Source: Clostridium sp. CS001 (GTDB lineage Bacteria; Bacillota; Clostridia; Clostridiales; Clostridiaceae). Taken from it: a DNA stretch of 64,000 bases. The DNA is taken from NCBI RefSeq assembly GCF_020443565.1, contig NZ_JAIZZN010000002.1:176521-240520 (forward strand), in the 5' to 3' direction. The position numbers were made by a program, and so were the translations under genes. A model generated the notes under the pieces. That model saw nothing but the letters and a program-made list of their open reading frames with translations. It searched no databases and was not told where the DNA came from. This document shows positions 9,252 to 18,815 of the stretch, piece by piece (position 1 is the stretch's first letter; each line of letters starts with the position of its first letter).

Positions 9252-10908
9252 CCCTGCCATTTTCTAAAGTAACCACAGTGTCTCCAGAAATAATAGAAGA
9301 TAAACGGTGAGATATAGACAATATTGTATGACCGTGGCTTGCTTTTTGAAGTACTGATATAAATTTTTCTTCTGTTATGGAATCGAGATTTGCAGTAACT
9401 TCGTCAAGTAGTAAAATAGGGGGATTAGTCACAATTGCTCTTGCAATAGCAAGGAGCTGTTTCTGGCCTTGTGAAAAAAGAGCATCACTGCTTACAGTTG
9501 TATTAATACCATTTTCCAAGGATAATATATAATCAGTTAGTCCCACAAAATCAAGAACGTTTTCAATTTGCTCCTTTGTAATGTTCTCATCTTTTAGACT
9601 AATTTGCTCAGCAACTGTGCCATTTGTCATATGAAAACTTTGCTCAACGTACCCAAATATTTTGCGTTTTTCGGAGTTTGGTATGGTATAAACATCAATT
9701 CCGTTTATAGTAATGCTCCCACTTGTGGGCTTTAAAAATCCCATTACCAGCTTAAATAATGTGGATTTTCCAACTCCTGTCCTACCTACAAAGCTAATTT
9801 TATCCAGTGGATTTAAATGAAGGCTAATATTTTGCAAAACATTGCTTCCTTGTTCATATTGAAATGTTACATCATTAAAAGATAGTCTTATATCTGCGCG
9901 GCTTGGAATAATCTCTCCTATATTAAGCTCATTATCTTTACAGTGGTCCTCTGGCTCACTATAAAAGTCATTCACCCTATGGATACCGGATACCGCCTGT
10001 TGTATATTTTGAAGCTCCATGCCCAGGTTTTCAATGGGTGAAAATAAGTTGGAGATTAATTCAATAGAGGCAGCAACCATACCTAGTGATATACCCAAAT
10101 AATTTAGTTGTTTTGAGGATAGTATTACAATAAAGGCAATTACCAAAGCGCGAGTAAGCTGAATAATGGGAGAAAATATAGAATCATAGAAATTTACTTT
10201 CTCAATGGTTTTGTAGTTATCAAGTAAATAGGAACTATAGTTTTTTTCCATGTAACTTTCTTTGCTATAGGTTTTTATCATCTGTATATTTTTTAAGCTT
10301 TCTGAAATATGATTATTTACCTTAGAAACTAAAATTCGATTTGCAATTTGAGCAGTAAGCATTTTCTTTTGAAAAAGCCTAGTAATTGCATAAATAATAG
10401 GTAATAGCAGTAAGGTAACACTTCCAAGTTTTGAACTAAATATCCAGATAGAAGCAACGATTCCTATAATTTTAAAGAAATCAACCATCATTCCAACGAT
10501 ACCACTTGTGAAAAGGGAGCTTAATGCATCCACGTCATTGGTAAATCTTGAAACAACAGTGCCTGTAGCATTTGAGGAAAAGAACATAACATTTATTTTT
10601 TTTAGTTTTTGCATCATTTCAAGGCGAACTTCTCTCGTGATTTTTTGACCTAAAATTGTAAGAATAGCCTCTTTCATAAAATCGAAGACACCAATTAAAA
10701 GTAGAAACACCATGTAAGCAAGCCCCAAGAGAAGTAGTCTATCACTGCTTTTTGGAACAAGGTTATGATCCACAATATATTTGAGTATTTGAGGAGGAAT
10801 TAAGCTTGCTATAACAACACCAAAAACTGCAATGACAAGAAGTATATCAAATTTTTTATTTTTTTTAACTACAGCAATAATTGATTTTTTTACTAAGTTA
10901 GTCCTCAT
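9220..10908 (-). CDS. Heterodimeric ABC exporter subunit (catalytic Walker B)
   Basis: This is the second half of the MarR-linked exporter: membrane domain at about residues 15-300 and ATPase domain at about 335-555. Walker A is GRTGVGKST, Walker B ILLLDEVTANLD with the catalytic glutamate, and the H-loop SISHR is intact. The signature is FSQGQ instead of SGGQ. The start is best placed at the ATG at 10908, seven bases after GGAGG, giving 562 residues. In-frame ATGs at 10914 and 10923 precede or overlap that ribosome site. It overlaps the end of the upstream subunit by 11 bases. Its last residues are encoded by a dispersed repeat, so the C-terminus may have been altered. Confidence 0.88.
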   Translation of the reverse strand: MRTNLVKKSIIAVVKKNKKFDILLVIAVFGVVIASLIPPQILKYIVDHNLVPKSSDRLLLLGLAYMVFLLLIGVFDFMKEAILTILGQKITREVRLEMMQKLKKINVMFFSSNATGTVVSRFTNDVDALSSLFTSGIVGMMVDFFKIIGIVASIWIFSSKLGSVTLLLLPIIYAITRLFQKKMLTAQIANRILVSKVNNHISESLKNIQMIKTYSKESYMEKNYSSYLLDNYKTIEKVNFYDSIFSPIIQLTRALVIAFIVILSSKQLNYLGISLGMVAASIELISNLFSPIENLGMELQNIQQAVSGIHRVNDFYSEPEDHCKDNELNIGEIIPSRADIRLSFNDVTFQYEQGSNVLQNISLHLNPLDKISFVGRTGVGKSTLFKLVMGFLKPTSGSITINGIDVYTIPNSEKRKIFGYVEQSFHMTNGTVAEQISLKDENITKEQIENVLDFVGLTDYILSLENGINTTVSSDALFSQGQKQLLAIARAIVTNPPILLLDEVTANLDSITEEKFISVLQKASHGHTILSISHRLSSIISGDTVVTLENGRVKSSSLMLQY

Positions 10909-12640
10909 AGTCATCACCTCCATTACATTGCAAATTAAATAGTAAGCTATAATCTGCGCAGCTTTCCATTAGTTCATTATGCGTACCATAATCTACTGTT
11001 TTGTCTTTGTGCAGAAAAATGATCTTGTCGATTGCTCTGAAAATCCTTAAGCGGTGTGATATAAGTATAATTAAAGTATCTTTATAATTATTTTTAAGAT
11101 TTTTAATGATATCTTCCTCTGTCTTCATATCAACTGCAGAAAAGGGGTCATCTAAAATTATAATTTTGCTTTTATTTAAAAGAGTTCTTGCTAGGGATAT
11201 TCTTGCTTGTTGACCACCACTTAGGCGAGTTCCGCTATTGCCTACTAAAGTGTTTTCACCTTGAGGCATTTCCGAAAGTTCAGTATCAAAACAGACATCT
11301 TTCAAAACGGAAGTGATGTCCTGATGGTTTCCAAGAGTAATATTATTATAAATGCTGCCAGAAAGTAGTTGAGGATTATGACCTAGGTATGAAATCATCA
11401 GACTCCGCTCATATTCAGAGTAGCTTCGAAGCTCCTTACCATCTATCTTTACACTGCCTATGTATGGATATAATCCAAGTAGTGATAGGCCAAGTGTAGA
11501 TTTCCCAGAGGCAATAGAGCCAGTGATGCCTATTATGTCGCCTTGATTTCCTTCAAAACTAATATTTTCGATTATGTTTTCATTGTTTGAAGAATAACAA
11601 AAGCTGAGGTTATCTAGCAAAAGCCTTGTACTATCCTTAGTAACACAGGAAATGTTAGCCTTACTTTGGTACTCTGTAAGATAAGGTTTAATGCGTTTCC
11701 AGGATACCTGTGATTTTTGCACAGAATTAAAAAGCTTGGCAGCTTTACTTGCCTTAATTCCCATTGCGGTAAACATAATGAGATATGTAGAAAAGGTACC
11801 TACAGTCCAGCCACCATTAATTACCTTTGAAGCTCCAAGGTAAATTACCGGGACTATTCCAAGCATTGCAATAACGTTATAAATTGGTTGCATGGAATTT
11901 TCTAAGATGCTAGCTTTAATTGCTTTGTTTTGTAAATCTGTAAGTTCACTACTATACTTTGCTATGTTTTGTTCTTCCATGCCGTTTGCCCGATAGATCA
12001 TAACATTTTCAATGGCATCATAAGTAATGCTTGAAAGGTTACTACTTTTAATGCGAAAGGCAACGGTGTACTTATAAATGACAGTTTTTAATTTCTCGGC
12101 AAGAGCCATGGCTACGGGAATGAAAATACTAGAAAAAATAGTTATCTTCACATCATAAACAAGCATTGCTATGAAATAAGAGGCCATGAGTACTCCGGTA
12201 TCAAATATCTCTGTGGTGAATTTTCGCATACCCTCAACACAAAGGTCCACATCAGAAATAGCCCTAGTCATTAGATTACCGGTATTTTCATTATCTAACT
12301 CTTCAGTGCTTTTATGCATTATGTTATTGTATATCATAAGTCTCATGGTAGCGCTTGTACTGTTTGCAAACCGTCTTATGTAAAAACGTTTAAAGTAGCG
12401 CATTAATTGAATCATTGCAATAAATGAAACAAAAGTAATGGCTAGTATCACAACAGAGGATAGGCTATTGCCGCTTACAATGGAATCAATAAGTTTGCCT
12501 TGATAAATCGGACCAAGAATTGTTGCACTATTAAAAGTTAATCCAAATATCACAATGCATATTACAACAAACTTTTCTTTTTTCCAATAGTTAATAATTT
12601 TATCTGGTTCATTTATGGGTTTAACCGTAAGCTTTGCCAT
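10898..12640 (-). CDS. Heterodimeric ABC exporter subunit (degenerate Walker B)
   Basis: This 580-residue half-transporter has membrane helices in about residues 25-310 and an ATPase domain at about 345-575. Walker A is GSIASGKST and the signature LSGGQQAR is canonical. Walker B ends ILDDPFSAVD, with Asp instead of the catalytic Glu; the H-loop is ISHR. Together with the downstream subunit it should form an asymmetric exporter with one hydrolysing site. Its ATG lies 1-2 bases after the stop of the marR gene, so all three genes are one transcript. A drug or toxic-compound efflux role is likely from the MarR partner; the substrate is not known. Confidence 0.88.
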   Translation of the reverse strand: MAKLTVKPINEPDKIINYWKKEKFVVICIVIFGLTFNSATILGPIYQGKLIDSIVSGNSLSSVVILAITFVSFIAMIQLMRYFKRFYIRRFANSTSATMRLMIYNNIMHKSTEELDNENTGNLMTRAISDVDLCVEGMRKFTTEIFDTGVLMASYFIAMLVYDVKITIFSSIFIPVAMALAEKLKTVIYKYTVAFRIKSSNLSSITYDAIENVMIYRANGMEEQNIAKYSSELTDLQNKAIKASILENSMQPIYNVIAMLGIVPVIYLGASKVINGGWTVGTFSTYLIMFTAMGIKASKAAKLFNSVQKSQVSWKRIKPYLTEYQSKANISCVTKDSTRLLLDNLSFCYSSNNENIIENISFEGNQGDIIGITGSIASGKSTLGLSLLGLYPYIGSVKIDGKELRSYSEYERSLMISYLGHNPQLLSGSIYNNITLGNHQDITSVLKDVCFDTELSEMPQGENTLVGNSGTRLSGGQQARISLARTLLNKSKIIILDDPFSAVDMKTEEDIIKNLKNNYKDTLIILISHRLRIFRAIDKIIFLHKDKTVDYGTHNELMESCADYSLLFNLQCNGGDDYED

Positions 12641-12641
12641 G

Positions 12642-13100
12642 CTAATCCAACTCTCTTTTCTTTATATTTATAAACCGTTCCACACGTTCCTTTTTGCTTT
12701 TTGTATACAGTTCACTTAGCACCTTTAGGAATATTTCTTTTTCATCTTGATTAATATCTTCAAGAAGCCATTCATAGAAAAATGACTCTACAGATGAAGT
12801 CATATTTTTAATATCAACTGCCTTTTCTGTTGTAAAAAGCCTTTTGGCACGCTTATCATTTTCATCCTGCAGGCGATATAGATATCCCTTTTTTTCAAGG
12901 TTTGCAACCATACGGGCAACAGCAGCTTTGTCAACATTTAAAAAACTGCGTAGCTTTTCTTGACTCATACCATTATTTTTACGTATGTAATGAAGACATT
13001 CATACTCGGAGGTTCCAATATTAGTACCTTTTAAGCGTAAACCTGCGTATCTCTGTGCTGCGCGACAGATTTTTGTAATATACCTTTTCGTTACATCCAT
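12642..13100 (-). CDS. MarR family transcriptional regulator
   Basis: This 152-residue protein has the MarR winged helix: a helical dimerisation start, the recognition region MSQEKLRSFLNVDKAA (about residues 54-69), then MVANLEKKGYLYR and a wing with DENDKRAKRLF. Members bind palindromic DNA as dimers and release it when a small molecule binds. The gene is first in an operon with the two ABC exporter subunits. Two matching palindromes lie just upstream of its start (13119-13136 and 13156-13173), so it most likely represses its own operon. Confidence 0.9.
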   Translation of the reverse strand: MDVTKRYITKICRAAQRYAGLRLKGTNIGTSEYECLHYIRKNNGMSQEKLRSFLNVDKAAVARMVANLEKKGYLYRLQDENDKRAKRLFTTEKAVDIKNMTSSVESFFYEWLLEDINQDEKEIFLKVLSELYTKSKKERVERFINIKKRELD

Positions 13101-13118
13101 AACTTTACCTCACTATTC

Positions 13119-13136
13119 TAGTTGATGTATCAACTA
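13119..13136. promoter_or_regulatory. MarR operator, proximal palindrome
   Basis: TAGTTGATGTATCAACTA has perfect 8-base arms around GT. It lies 18 bases upstream of the marR start codon. Confidence 0.7.
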
Positions 13137-13155
13137 ATTTAAGAATAACACAATA

Positions 13156-13173
13156 TTGTTGATGCATCAACTA
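13156..13173. promoter_or_regulatory. MarR operator, distal palindrome
   Basis: TTGTTGATGCATCAACTA repeats the proximal palindrome with one arm mismatch and a GC centre. The two centres are 37 bases apart, about 3.5 helical turns. Confidence 0.65.
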
Positions 13174-13217
13174 AATTATTTTCCTTAATTCATAAGCATT
13201 GTTCCAATTTATTATGG

Positions 13218-14129
13218 TTATTTAAAGTGTATAACAGGACTGTTAATTGATAAGGTCTTAAACACATATCCTAATTCTTTTAAGTTTTTAATTATTATAG
13301 GCAAAGCCTCCACGGTAGTTGTCTTTGGAGTTGAATCGTGAAATAAAATCACAATAGATTCCATACCTTTGGCTCCTTTTAGAACATTTTCTAAAATAAC
13401 ATCCTTACTTTCTGTTATTTTATCTGAATCGCCCGATGTAATATTCCAATCAATATATTGATAGCCATTTGTTATTTGTTCTTTGGTTAATTTGTTCATT
13501 AAATCGTTGCCACCATAATTATTGCTTATTGTATTGTTTGACCCACCAGGAAATCGCATAAGTGTTGGCCTTGGAATCCCAATACCTTCTAAAAAAGAGT
13601 TCAATTTTTCTACATCTTCATTATAGGCAGAAACAGATGAATATATGGTTTTATAATCATGTGAATAAGTGTGATTACCTATAATGCTTCCTTGATTTAT
13701 AATGCTTTTGTATACGTCATCATAACCAGAATGCCCATTAACGAAAAATGTTGCTGAAATATCATTATCCTTTAAAATTTTGAGAATCTTGGAGGTGTTC
13801 TCTGAAGGACCATCATCGAAGGTAAGATAGGCTTCCTTTTCACCTGGCTTTATTTGATTACTAGCTATAGGCTTGCTTTCTTTGGTTTTATCTACTAATA
13901 TATCAATAGTTTTATTTAAATCAGCTATTTTTATTTCTAACTCAACAATTGATAATTTAAGATTGCTAGAGGTAGTATGTAATTCTTCATTTGTAATAAT
14001 TTCATTATTAAGCGTGGTTTTAAGATTTTTTATTTCTACTTTTGAATTATATAAATTTAAACTTAATATGATTAAATAAACAAAAGGAATTAATATAATA
14101 ACGACTTTTTTTATAATAACCGCCCCCAT
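13218..14129 (-). CDS. Polysaccharide deacetylase, membrane-anchored
   Basis: This 303-residue protein has an N-terminal membrane helix (about residues 6-27), a coiled-coil stretch (about 28-85) and a NodB-type deacetylase domain (about 98-300). Motif 1 is TFDDGPSENT with the catalytic and metal aspartates. Motif 2 is GNHTYSHDY with the zinc histidines. Motif 3 is RFPGGSNNT. Such enzymes remove acetyl groups from peptidoglycan or other extracellular glycans. The start is uncertain: the only purine-rich ribosome-like sequence (GGGGGCGG) lies inside the first codons after the ATG at 14129. The gene is monocistronic. Confidence 0.85.
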   Translation of the reverse strand: MGAVIIKKVVIILIPFVYLIILSLNLYNSKVEIKNLKTTLNNEIITNEELHTTSSNLKLSIVELEIKIADLNKTIDILVDKTKESKPIASNQIKPGEKEAYLTFDDGPSENTSKILKILKDNDISATFFVNGHSGYDDVYKSIINQGSIIGNHTYSHDYKTIYSSVSAYNEDVEKLNSFLEGIGIPRPTLMRFPGGSNNTISNNYGGNDLMNKLTKEQITNGYQYIDWNITSGDSDKITESKDVILENVLKGAKGMESIVILFHDSTPKTTTVEALPIIIKNLKELGYVFKTLSINSPVIHFK

Positions 14130-14406
14130 AAGTAAGAAAATAATATATACTATTGGATTTTAAAGCTTGATAAAGTTATTATATTCATAAATCCTTATTT
14201 ATGTTCATAAAAGTTCTAGGATAAAAAGAGTATCTAGGCAATTTAATAAATGAAGATATTCTTGATGTAGCATACGCATACATTGGTATAAAATTAAATA
14301 TTCACACATATGCTATAAAATGCAGGTTAATTCAGCACAATCCTGGTGCAATGTAGGAAATGAAAATAACCTTCTAATGTAAAGCAATTATAAATGGGAG
14401 AGACCT

Positions 14407-14601
14407 ATGGATACTGAAATCACTCAAGCCATTATAGAGTTAAATCAGGCAGAGCAAAATTTCAATTATGCAGCTCCTGAATTTATTGACATTGCAATAA
14501 TATATTTATTAGCTGCTAGAAAGAAAGTTGATATGTTGTTTAATTCAAGAAAGCAAACTGGACCAATTATGGAAGATTCTGAAACAGCCAGCCCTAGATA
14601 A
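14407..14601 (+). CDS. Small DUF2508-like protein
   Basis: This 64-residue protein has the pattern IELNQAEQNFNYA followed by PEFIDIAIIYLLAARKK. It resembles the small YaaL/DUF2508 type found widely in clostridia, which has no assigned function. It is predicted to be mostly helical and cytoplasmic. The ATG follows GGGAGAG with a 5-base gap. The last seven codons and stop lie inside a long hairpin (14581-14625), which suggests that the transcript end and the protein end are coupled. Confidence 0.65.
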   Translation: MDTEITQAIIELNQAEQNFNYAAPEFIDIAIIYLLAARKKVDMLFNSRKQTGPIMEDSETASPR

Positions 14602-14625
14602 ATCCTATCTTAGGCTGGCTGTTTC
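14581..14625. terminator. Very stable hairpin enclosing a stop codon
   Basis: GAAACAGCCAGCC (14581-14593) pairs perfectly with GGCTGGCTGTTTC (14613-14625). The left arm is coding and the stop codon is in the loop. Neither side has a clear T-run, so termination is plausible but not certain. Confidence 0.55.
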
Positions 14626-14646
14626 AGGTACCCTCTAGGGCAAGTC

Positions 14647-16041
14647 TTATTCTTCATAACAAATAATTGGAGTTCCATCTTCTATATTATCAAAAATTGT
14701 TTTAGCTAAATGTACTGGGGCATTTATGCATCCATGGCTTCCTCTTCTCTTATATATATCTCCTCCAAAAGAATATCGCCAGCTTGCATCATGTAATCCT
14801 ATATTTCCGAAAAAAGGCATCCAATAAGTTACTGGAACTTCATAACCAGGCCCAGTTAATGTTGCCCCCCTTTGTTTATAATTAAGCATGTAAGTTCCAA
14901 GGACAGTAGAATACCCTTTGCTAGGATTCCCTGTTACTACAGCACCTTGTGTTATAAGCTTTCCATTTTTATAAAACCATAAATACTGTCTTGTTATATT
15001 AACTTCTACATAGGTATTGCCTATTTCATTTTCTGACCTATATAGAGCCTTCTGAGTGTATATAGGTTCCTTTTCTAATACATTGCCAAGCTTTATATTT
15101 TCTAATAGTGCTTCTGTTTCAAGCTCACGATTAATTTTCCAACCATAAAGCCCACCGCTAACTTCTACTATTTTACCCAGTGAGGTCTTGAAGTTTCTTG
15201 CTATTCCAACGGTATCATATTTCTTACCTAATTGTTTAACATATTTCATAACGGCTATTTCGCTTATCACCACTTCTAAATTTTCATCAACACTAAGCCA
15301 CTCACTTATTGTATTTCCATCTAAAATTTCATTTTCACTTCCAAATTTATAAGTGATTTTTGCTCTTACATATTTATTTAGTAAATTATTGGTTTCAAGG
15401 GTTTTATAGGAACTTAAAGTGTAACTTGGATTTAAATAACAAGGGATGTTATTTAAATCTAGGTTTCTTACTCCATTTAATATGCTCATTTCTATATTTT
15501 CATATAATTTATCTTTAATTATCTTATTTCCATATACTTCTTTAATGGCTTTATAGGAACCATTTGTATATATAAAACTTACATTTTGAGGCTCTACAAT
15601 ATATGTATTTAAACAATTTAGTCCATTTATCTTACTTTCTAAATTATCTTTATTATAAATAAATAAATCCTCAACATAATATTTTTGATCCTTTAGTAAT
15701 GCAATTATCCATTTAAAGAGATTTTGATTTAAATAAATTTTATGAATACTATTTTTTTCATTGTATTTCATTCCTATGTCTCGCCCTAGTATTTCTTCCG
15801 ATTCGCCGTTTCTTTCTACTAACTGTAGCTTATAATCCTTAACATAATTTCTAATTATAGCCTCTGTATCCTCCTGTGATTTTAAAGACACATCTACACC
15901 ATTTATCACTGTATTGAAAAAGGAATGATTAGAAAAGTATAAGGAAATAAATAAATAGACTAATAAGATTGAAGCTATGAAAATAATAACATTTCCAGTA
16001 CTATTACTTTTAAAAAGCTTTTTTATATAAGCATTCTTCAT
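14647..16041 (-). CDS. L,D-transpeptidase (YkuD) with N-terminal stalk domains
   Basis: This 464-residue protein has one N-terminal membrane helix (about residues 18-38), an extracellular region of roughly 290 residues resembling the PG_binding_4-type repeats found before YkuD domains, and a C-terminal YkuD domain (about 340-463). The catalytic motif is visible as GLHDASWR then SHGCINAP, containing the nucleophilic cysteine. These enzymes cross-link peptidoglycan through L,D (3-3) bonds or attach other groups to it, outside the membrane. It is a single gene with an ATG start at 16041. The neighbouring polysaccharide deacetylase supports a small envelope region. Confidence 0.88.
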   Translation of the reverse strand: MKNAYIKKLFKSNSTGNVIIFIASILLVYLFISLYFSNHSFFNTVINGVDVSLKSQEDTEAIIRNYVKDYKLQLVERNGESEEILGRDIGMKYNEKNSIHKIYLNQNLFKWIIALLKDQKYYVEDLFIYNKDNLESKINGLNCLNTYIVEPQNVSFIYTNGSYKAIKEVYGNKIIKDKLYENIEMSILNGVRNLDLNNIPCYLNPSYTLSSYKTLETNNLLNKYVRAKITYKFGSENEILDGNTISEWLSVDENLEVVISEIAVMKYVKQLGKKYDTVGIARNFKTSLGKIVEVSGGLYGWKINRELETEALLENIKLGNVLEKEPIYTQKALYRSENEIGNTYVEVNITRQYLWFYKNGKLITQGAVVTGNPSKGYSTVLGTYMLNYKQRGATLTGPGYEVPVTYWMPFFGNIGLHDASWRYSFGGDIYKRRGSHGCINAPVHLAKTIFDNIEDGTPIICYEE

Positions 16042-16209
16042 ATCAATTTATACCTTTCGTCAAAAATTTAAACATTATAACTAGTTTATAATATGTTTGC
16101 ATTTTCGATTTTAAAACTTAATATGTAGATAAGTTGTTTGTACTTTCAATATCAATAGTTACATAGCCTTCTTTAATAATTTCTCAGTGAATAATAGTCC
16201 TATAATGGA

Positions 16210-17631
16210 CTATAGAAAGTCTAAAATTTCAATTGCATCCTTTATTGTCTTCTCCATAGCCTCTTTTCCATAGTCATCAACTAACTTTCTATCTTTAGCA
16301 TCGTGAGTTAAGCAGGCGGCACCGCCTATACAACCATCGTTGCAGGCCATACCTTCAATAAAGTTTTCTTTTAAAACACCTTTGCTGACTTTTAACAAGG
16401 CAATTCTACATTCTTCAATACCGCTACAGGCAGTAGGGAAGACTTTAAAAGTTGTTACCTCTTGTTCTTTTAAGGCTTCGGCCACGGCATCGGACAGGCC
16501 ACCACTTCTTGCAAAAATCCTTCCAAAGTAAGAGGCGTTATCTAGCACATCATCGGGTAAATCTGAAAGTGTAATGTCTCTACTATCAAATAGTGCTTGA
16601 AGCTCTTCAAAGGTTAACACCACATCTACATATTGTTTAACGGTTTCTTTTTTAGCTTCAGCTTTCTTTGCGGTACACGGACCAATAAATATCACTTTAC
16701 TGTCTGGGTGAATCCTCTTAATGTATGTTGCTAGTTCAACCATTGGCGATAGATTATGAGAGATATGCTCCTTTAAGGTTGGAAAGTTTTTTTCAATGTA
16801 GGATACAAAAGCAGGGCAACAAGAACTAGTTAAGAATCCTTTTTCTACAAGCTCTTTAGCTTCTTTGTGAGCTACCATATCCGCACCGAGGGCAGCCTCT
16901 ACGACATTGTAAAAACCTAGCTGTTTAAGTCCAGAAACTACTTGACCTATCTTAGCACTTTTAAATTGACCGGTAATAGATGGAGCAATAATTGCATAAA
17001 CTTTTGTATCGCATTTTTTATCACGAAGAAGTTTTATAGCATCTAATATATAGGATTTATCCATAACAGCACCAAATGGACATTGATAAACACAAGCACC
17101 ACAGGCAATACATTTGGACTCATCGATATGAGCTTTTTTATGTTCATCCATAGAAATAGCATTAGCTTTACAGGCATTTTCACATGGACGAACGTTTTTT
17201 ATAATAGCACTATATTGGCAAGCATTTAAACACTTTCCACAATTAACACATTTCTTGTGATCTATAACTGCTTTATGAAGAACAAATGAGATAGCACCTC
17301 TTGGGCAAGCATTTTCGCATCTATGGGCGATACAGCCTCTGCAAGAAGGGCCAACAGAAAATTGAGTAACAGGGCACTCATCACAAGCAATATCTAAAAC
17401 CTCAATTACATTGGGGTTATTTTTATTTCCACCCATGGCAAGCTTTACACGCTCATTCAAAATCGCACGTTCTTTATAAATGCAACAACGCATAGTAGCA
17501 TCAGGGCCAGGTACGATTTTCTCAGGTATACTTAGTATCCCAGTTTGTAAATTATCCTCAAAAGCAAGTTTTGCAACTTCTTTTAATACCTCATATTTAA
17601 GCTCTTGAACATTAGTATCAAATAATCTCAT
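16210..17631 (-). CDS. [FeFe] hydrogenase, group-B-like
   Basis: This protein of about 473 residues has ferredoxin-type cysteine clusters in its first 200 residues (CDECPVTQF, CRGCIAHRCENACP, CVNCGKCLNAC, CIACGACVYQCP) followed by the H-cluster domain. The three H-cluster motifs are TSSCCPAFVSYIE, GPCTAKKAE and EGMACNDGCIGG, with all four bridging cysteines present. This pattern fits group B enzymes of clostridia, which catalyse or sense proton/H2 conversion with electrons from ferredoxin. The start is the ATG at 17631, because GGAGGT lies just before it; the longer frame from 17649 contains that site. It is the last gene of a four-gene operon. Confidence 0.85.
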   Translation of the reverse strand: MRLFDTNVQELKYEVLKEVAKLAFEDNLQTGILSIPEKIVPGPDATMRCCIYKERAILNERVKLAMGGNKNNPNVIEVLDIACDECPVTQFSVGPSCRGCIAHRCENACPRGAISFVLHKAVIDHKKCVNCGKCLNACQYSAIIKNVRPCENACKANAISMDEHKKAHIDESKCIACGACVYQCPFGAVMDKSYILDAIKLLRDKKCDTKVYAIIAPSITGQFKSAKIGQVVSGLKQLGFYNVVEAALGADMVAHKEAKELVEKGFLTSSCCPAFVSYIEKNFPTLKEHISHNLSPMVELATYIKRIHPDSKVIFIGPCTAKKAEAKKETVKQYVDVVLTFEELQALFDSRDITLSDLPDDVLDNASYFGRIFARSGGLSDAVAEALKEQEVTTFKVFPTACSGIEECRIALLKVSKGVLKENFIEGMACNDGCIGGAACLTHDAKDRKLVDDYGKEAMEKTIKDAIEILDFL

Positions 17632-17642
17632 GGTTGTACCTC

Positions 17643-18815
17643 CTAACATAAGCTTACCTTAATTTTTTTATCCATTTTCACTAAAAGGTTCTTAATTTCT
17701 CTTATATAACTCATTTTAATTGATGAGTTGATATTCATACCATCTAGTTCATGACCAGGATTTATTGCTTTACCAATAAAGAAATTTATATCAGTAGCTT
17801 CCTCAAATAGCAATTTTGCAAGGAGTGAAGCACCATCGGTTTTATTCTCTAAAGTCAGGGAAATTTTACTATCTTCTAAGTAGCTTCTACCTAGCTGCAC
17901 TACTTTGCCAAGTGTAATAACGCCCTCAGTAACTAAATCCACGCCCTCTATATATGAAGTGGCAGGTATTTCTTCATCCTCAGAACTTCCAGTTGATTTT
18001 AGAGATTTGTTTAAATAGTTACTAACCATTTTTGAAGTGCTACCACCACATACAACTTTTTTGCCAGCCTTAGAAAAGAAGAGTTTTAGTATTATATTAT
18101 CTTCTTCCTTTTTCTCAGGTGGCCCTATAATAAGGTTTACTACCTGCCTCTTTCTTATCTTAAACACTGCAACTGTTGAATCATCTGCAGGGGTACCAAG
18201 AGATAAATCCATGCTTGCCTCAGAAATTATAGAGGCCATTCGCTGAGGTGACATATTAGGGGTATACCATAGTTCTATAAATTTAATAATTTCATCACGG
18301 GACCAACCATTTATAGTGACTCGTCCAAGACCAGCACTGGTGATTCCATCTGTAAGCAAAATAATCATGTCCCCAGCTTGAAGGGTTATATTGCTTTCAT
18401 AGATTTCTTTTTCACCAATAATTTTACAGGTGGAAGGGTAGGGATAATTTCTACCTTCCCTAATTAAAATGGCATTAGGGTTATCAAATTGAGCTAAATA
18501 AGCATTATTACCATAGTGAACCAATTGAAAAATTGTAAAAGTTGAATATGCAAGATTTCTAACCTTACATAAAGGCAAGGTCTTTGCTACTGTATAAACA
18601 CTGTCTTCAATGGACATATTTTCAGCCATCATAGTGCTTAAAATTTTTGATGTTAAAGTAGCTAAAATGTTTGCTTTAATCCCACTGCCAAGACCATCAG
18701 ATAGTACAACAGTGGTGGTATTCTCTTTTTTTACCATAGTATAATAATCTCCGCAAATTTTTTCGCCATGTTTACTTAGGCTTACAAATCCGCACTCCAT
18801 AAATATGTTTTTCAC
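17643..18815 (-). CDS. SpoIIE-type PP2C phosphatase with extra C-terminal domain
   Basis: This 390-residue protein has an N-terminal PP2C/SpoIIE-like phosphatase domain (about residues 1-215). Metal-binding aspartates are visible in VVLSDGLGSG, ILLTDGITS and PADDSTVAVF. Residues 225-390 form a second region with CGGSTSKMV and DGASLLAKLLFEEATD, which I do not recognise as a named domain. Such phosphatases dephosphorylate serine or threonine on anti-sigma antagonist (STAS) proteins. The start is GTG and overlaps the stop of the upstream hydrogenase-PAS gene by one base (TAGTG). The tight coupling implies that it carries the output of that sensor. No STAS or anti-sigma gene is in the window. Confidence 0.82.
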   Translation of the reverse strand: MKNIFMECGFVSLSKHGEKICGDYYTMVKKENTTTVVLSDGLGSGIKANILATLTSKILSTMMAENMSIEDSVYTVAKTLPLCKVRNLAYSTFTIFQLVHYGNNAYLAQFDNPNAILIREGRNYPYPSTCKIIGEKEIYESNITLQAGDMIILLTDGITSAGLGRVTINGWSRDEIIKFIELWYTPNMSPQRMASIISEASMDLSLGTPADDSTVAVFKIRKRQVVNLIIGPPEKKEEDNIILKLFFSKAGKKVVCGGSTSKMVSNYLNKSLKSTGSSEDEEIPATSYIEGVDLVTEGVITLGKVVQLGRSYLEDSKISLTLENKTDGASLLAKLLFEEATDINFFIGKAINPGHELDGMNINSSIKMSYIREIKNLLVKMDKKIKVSLC

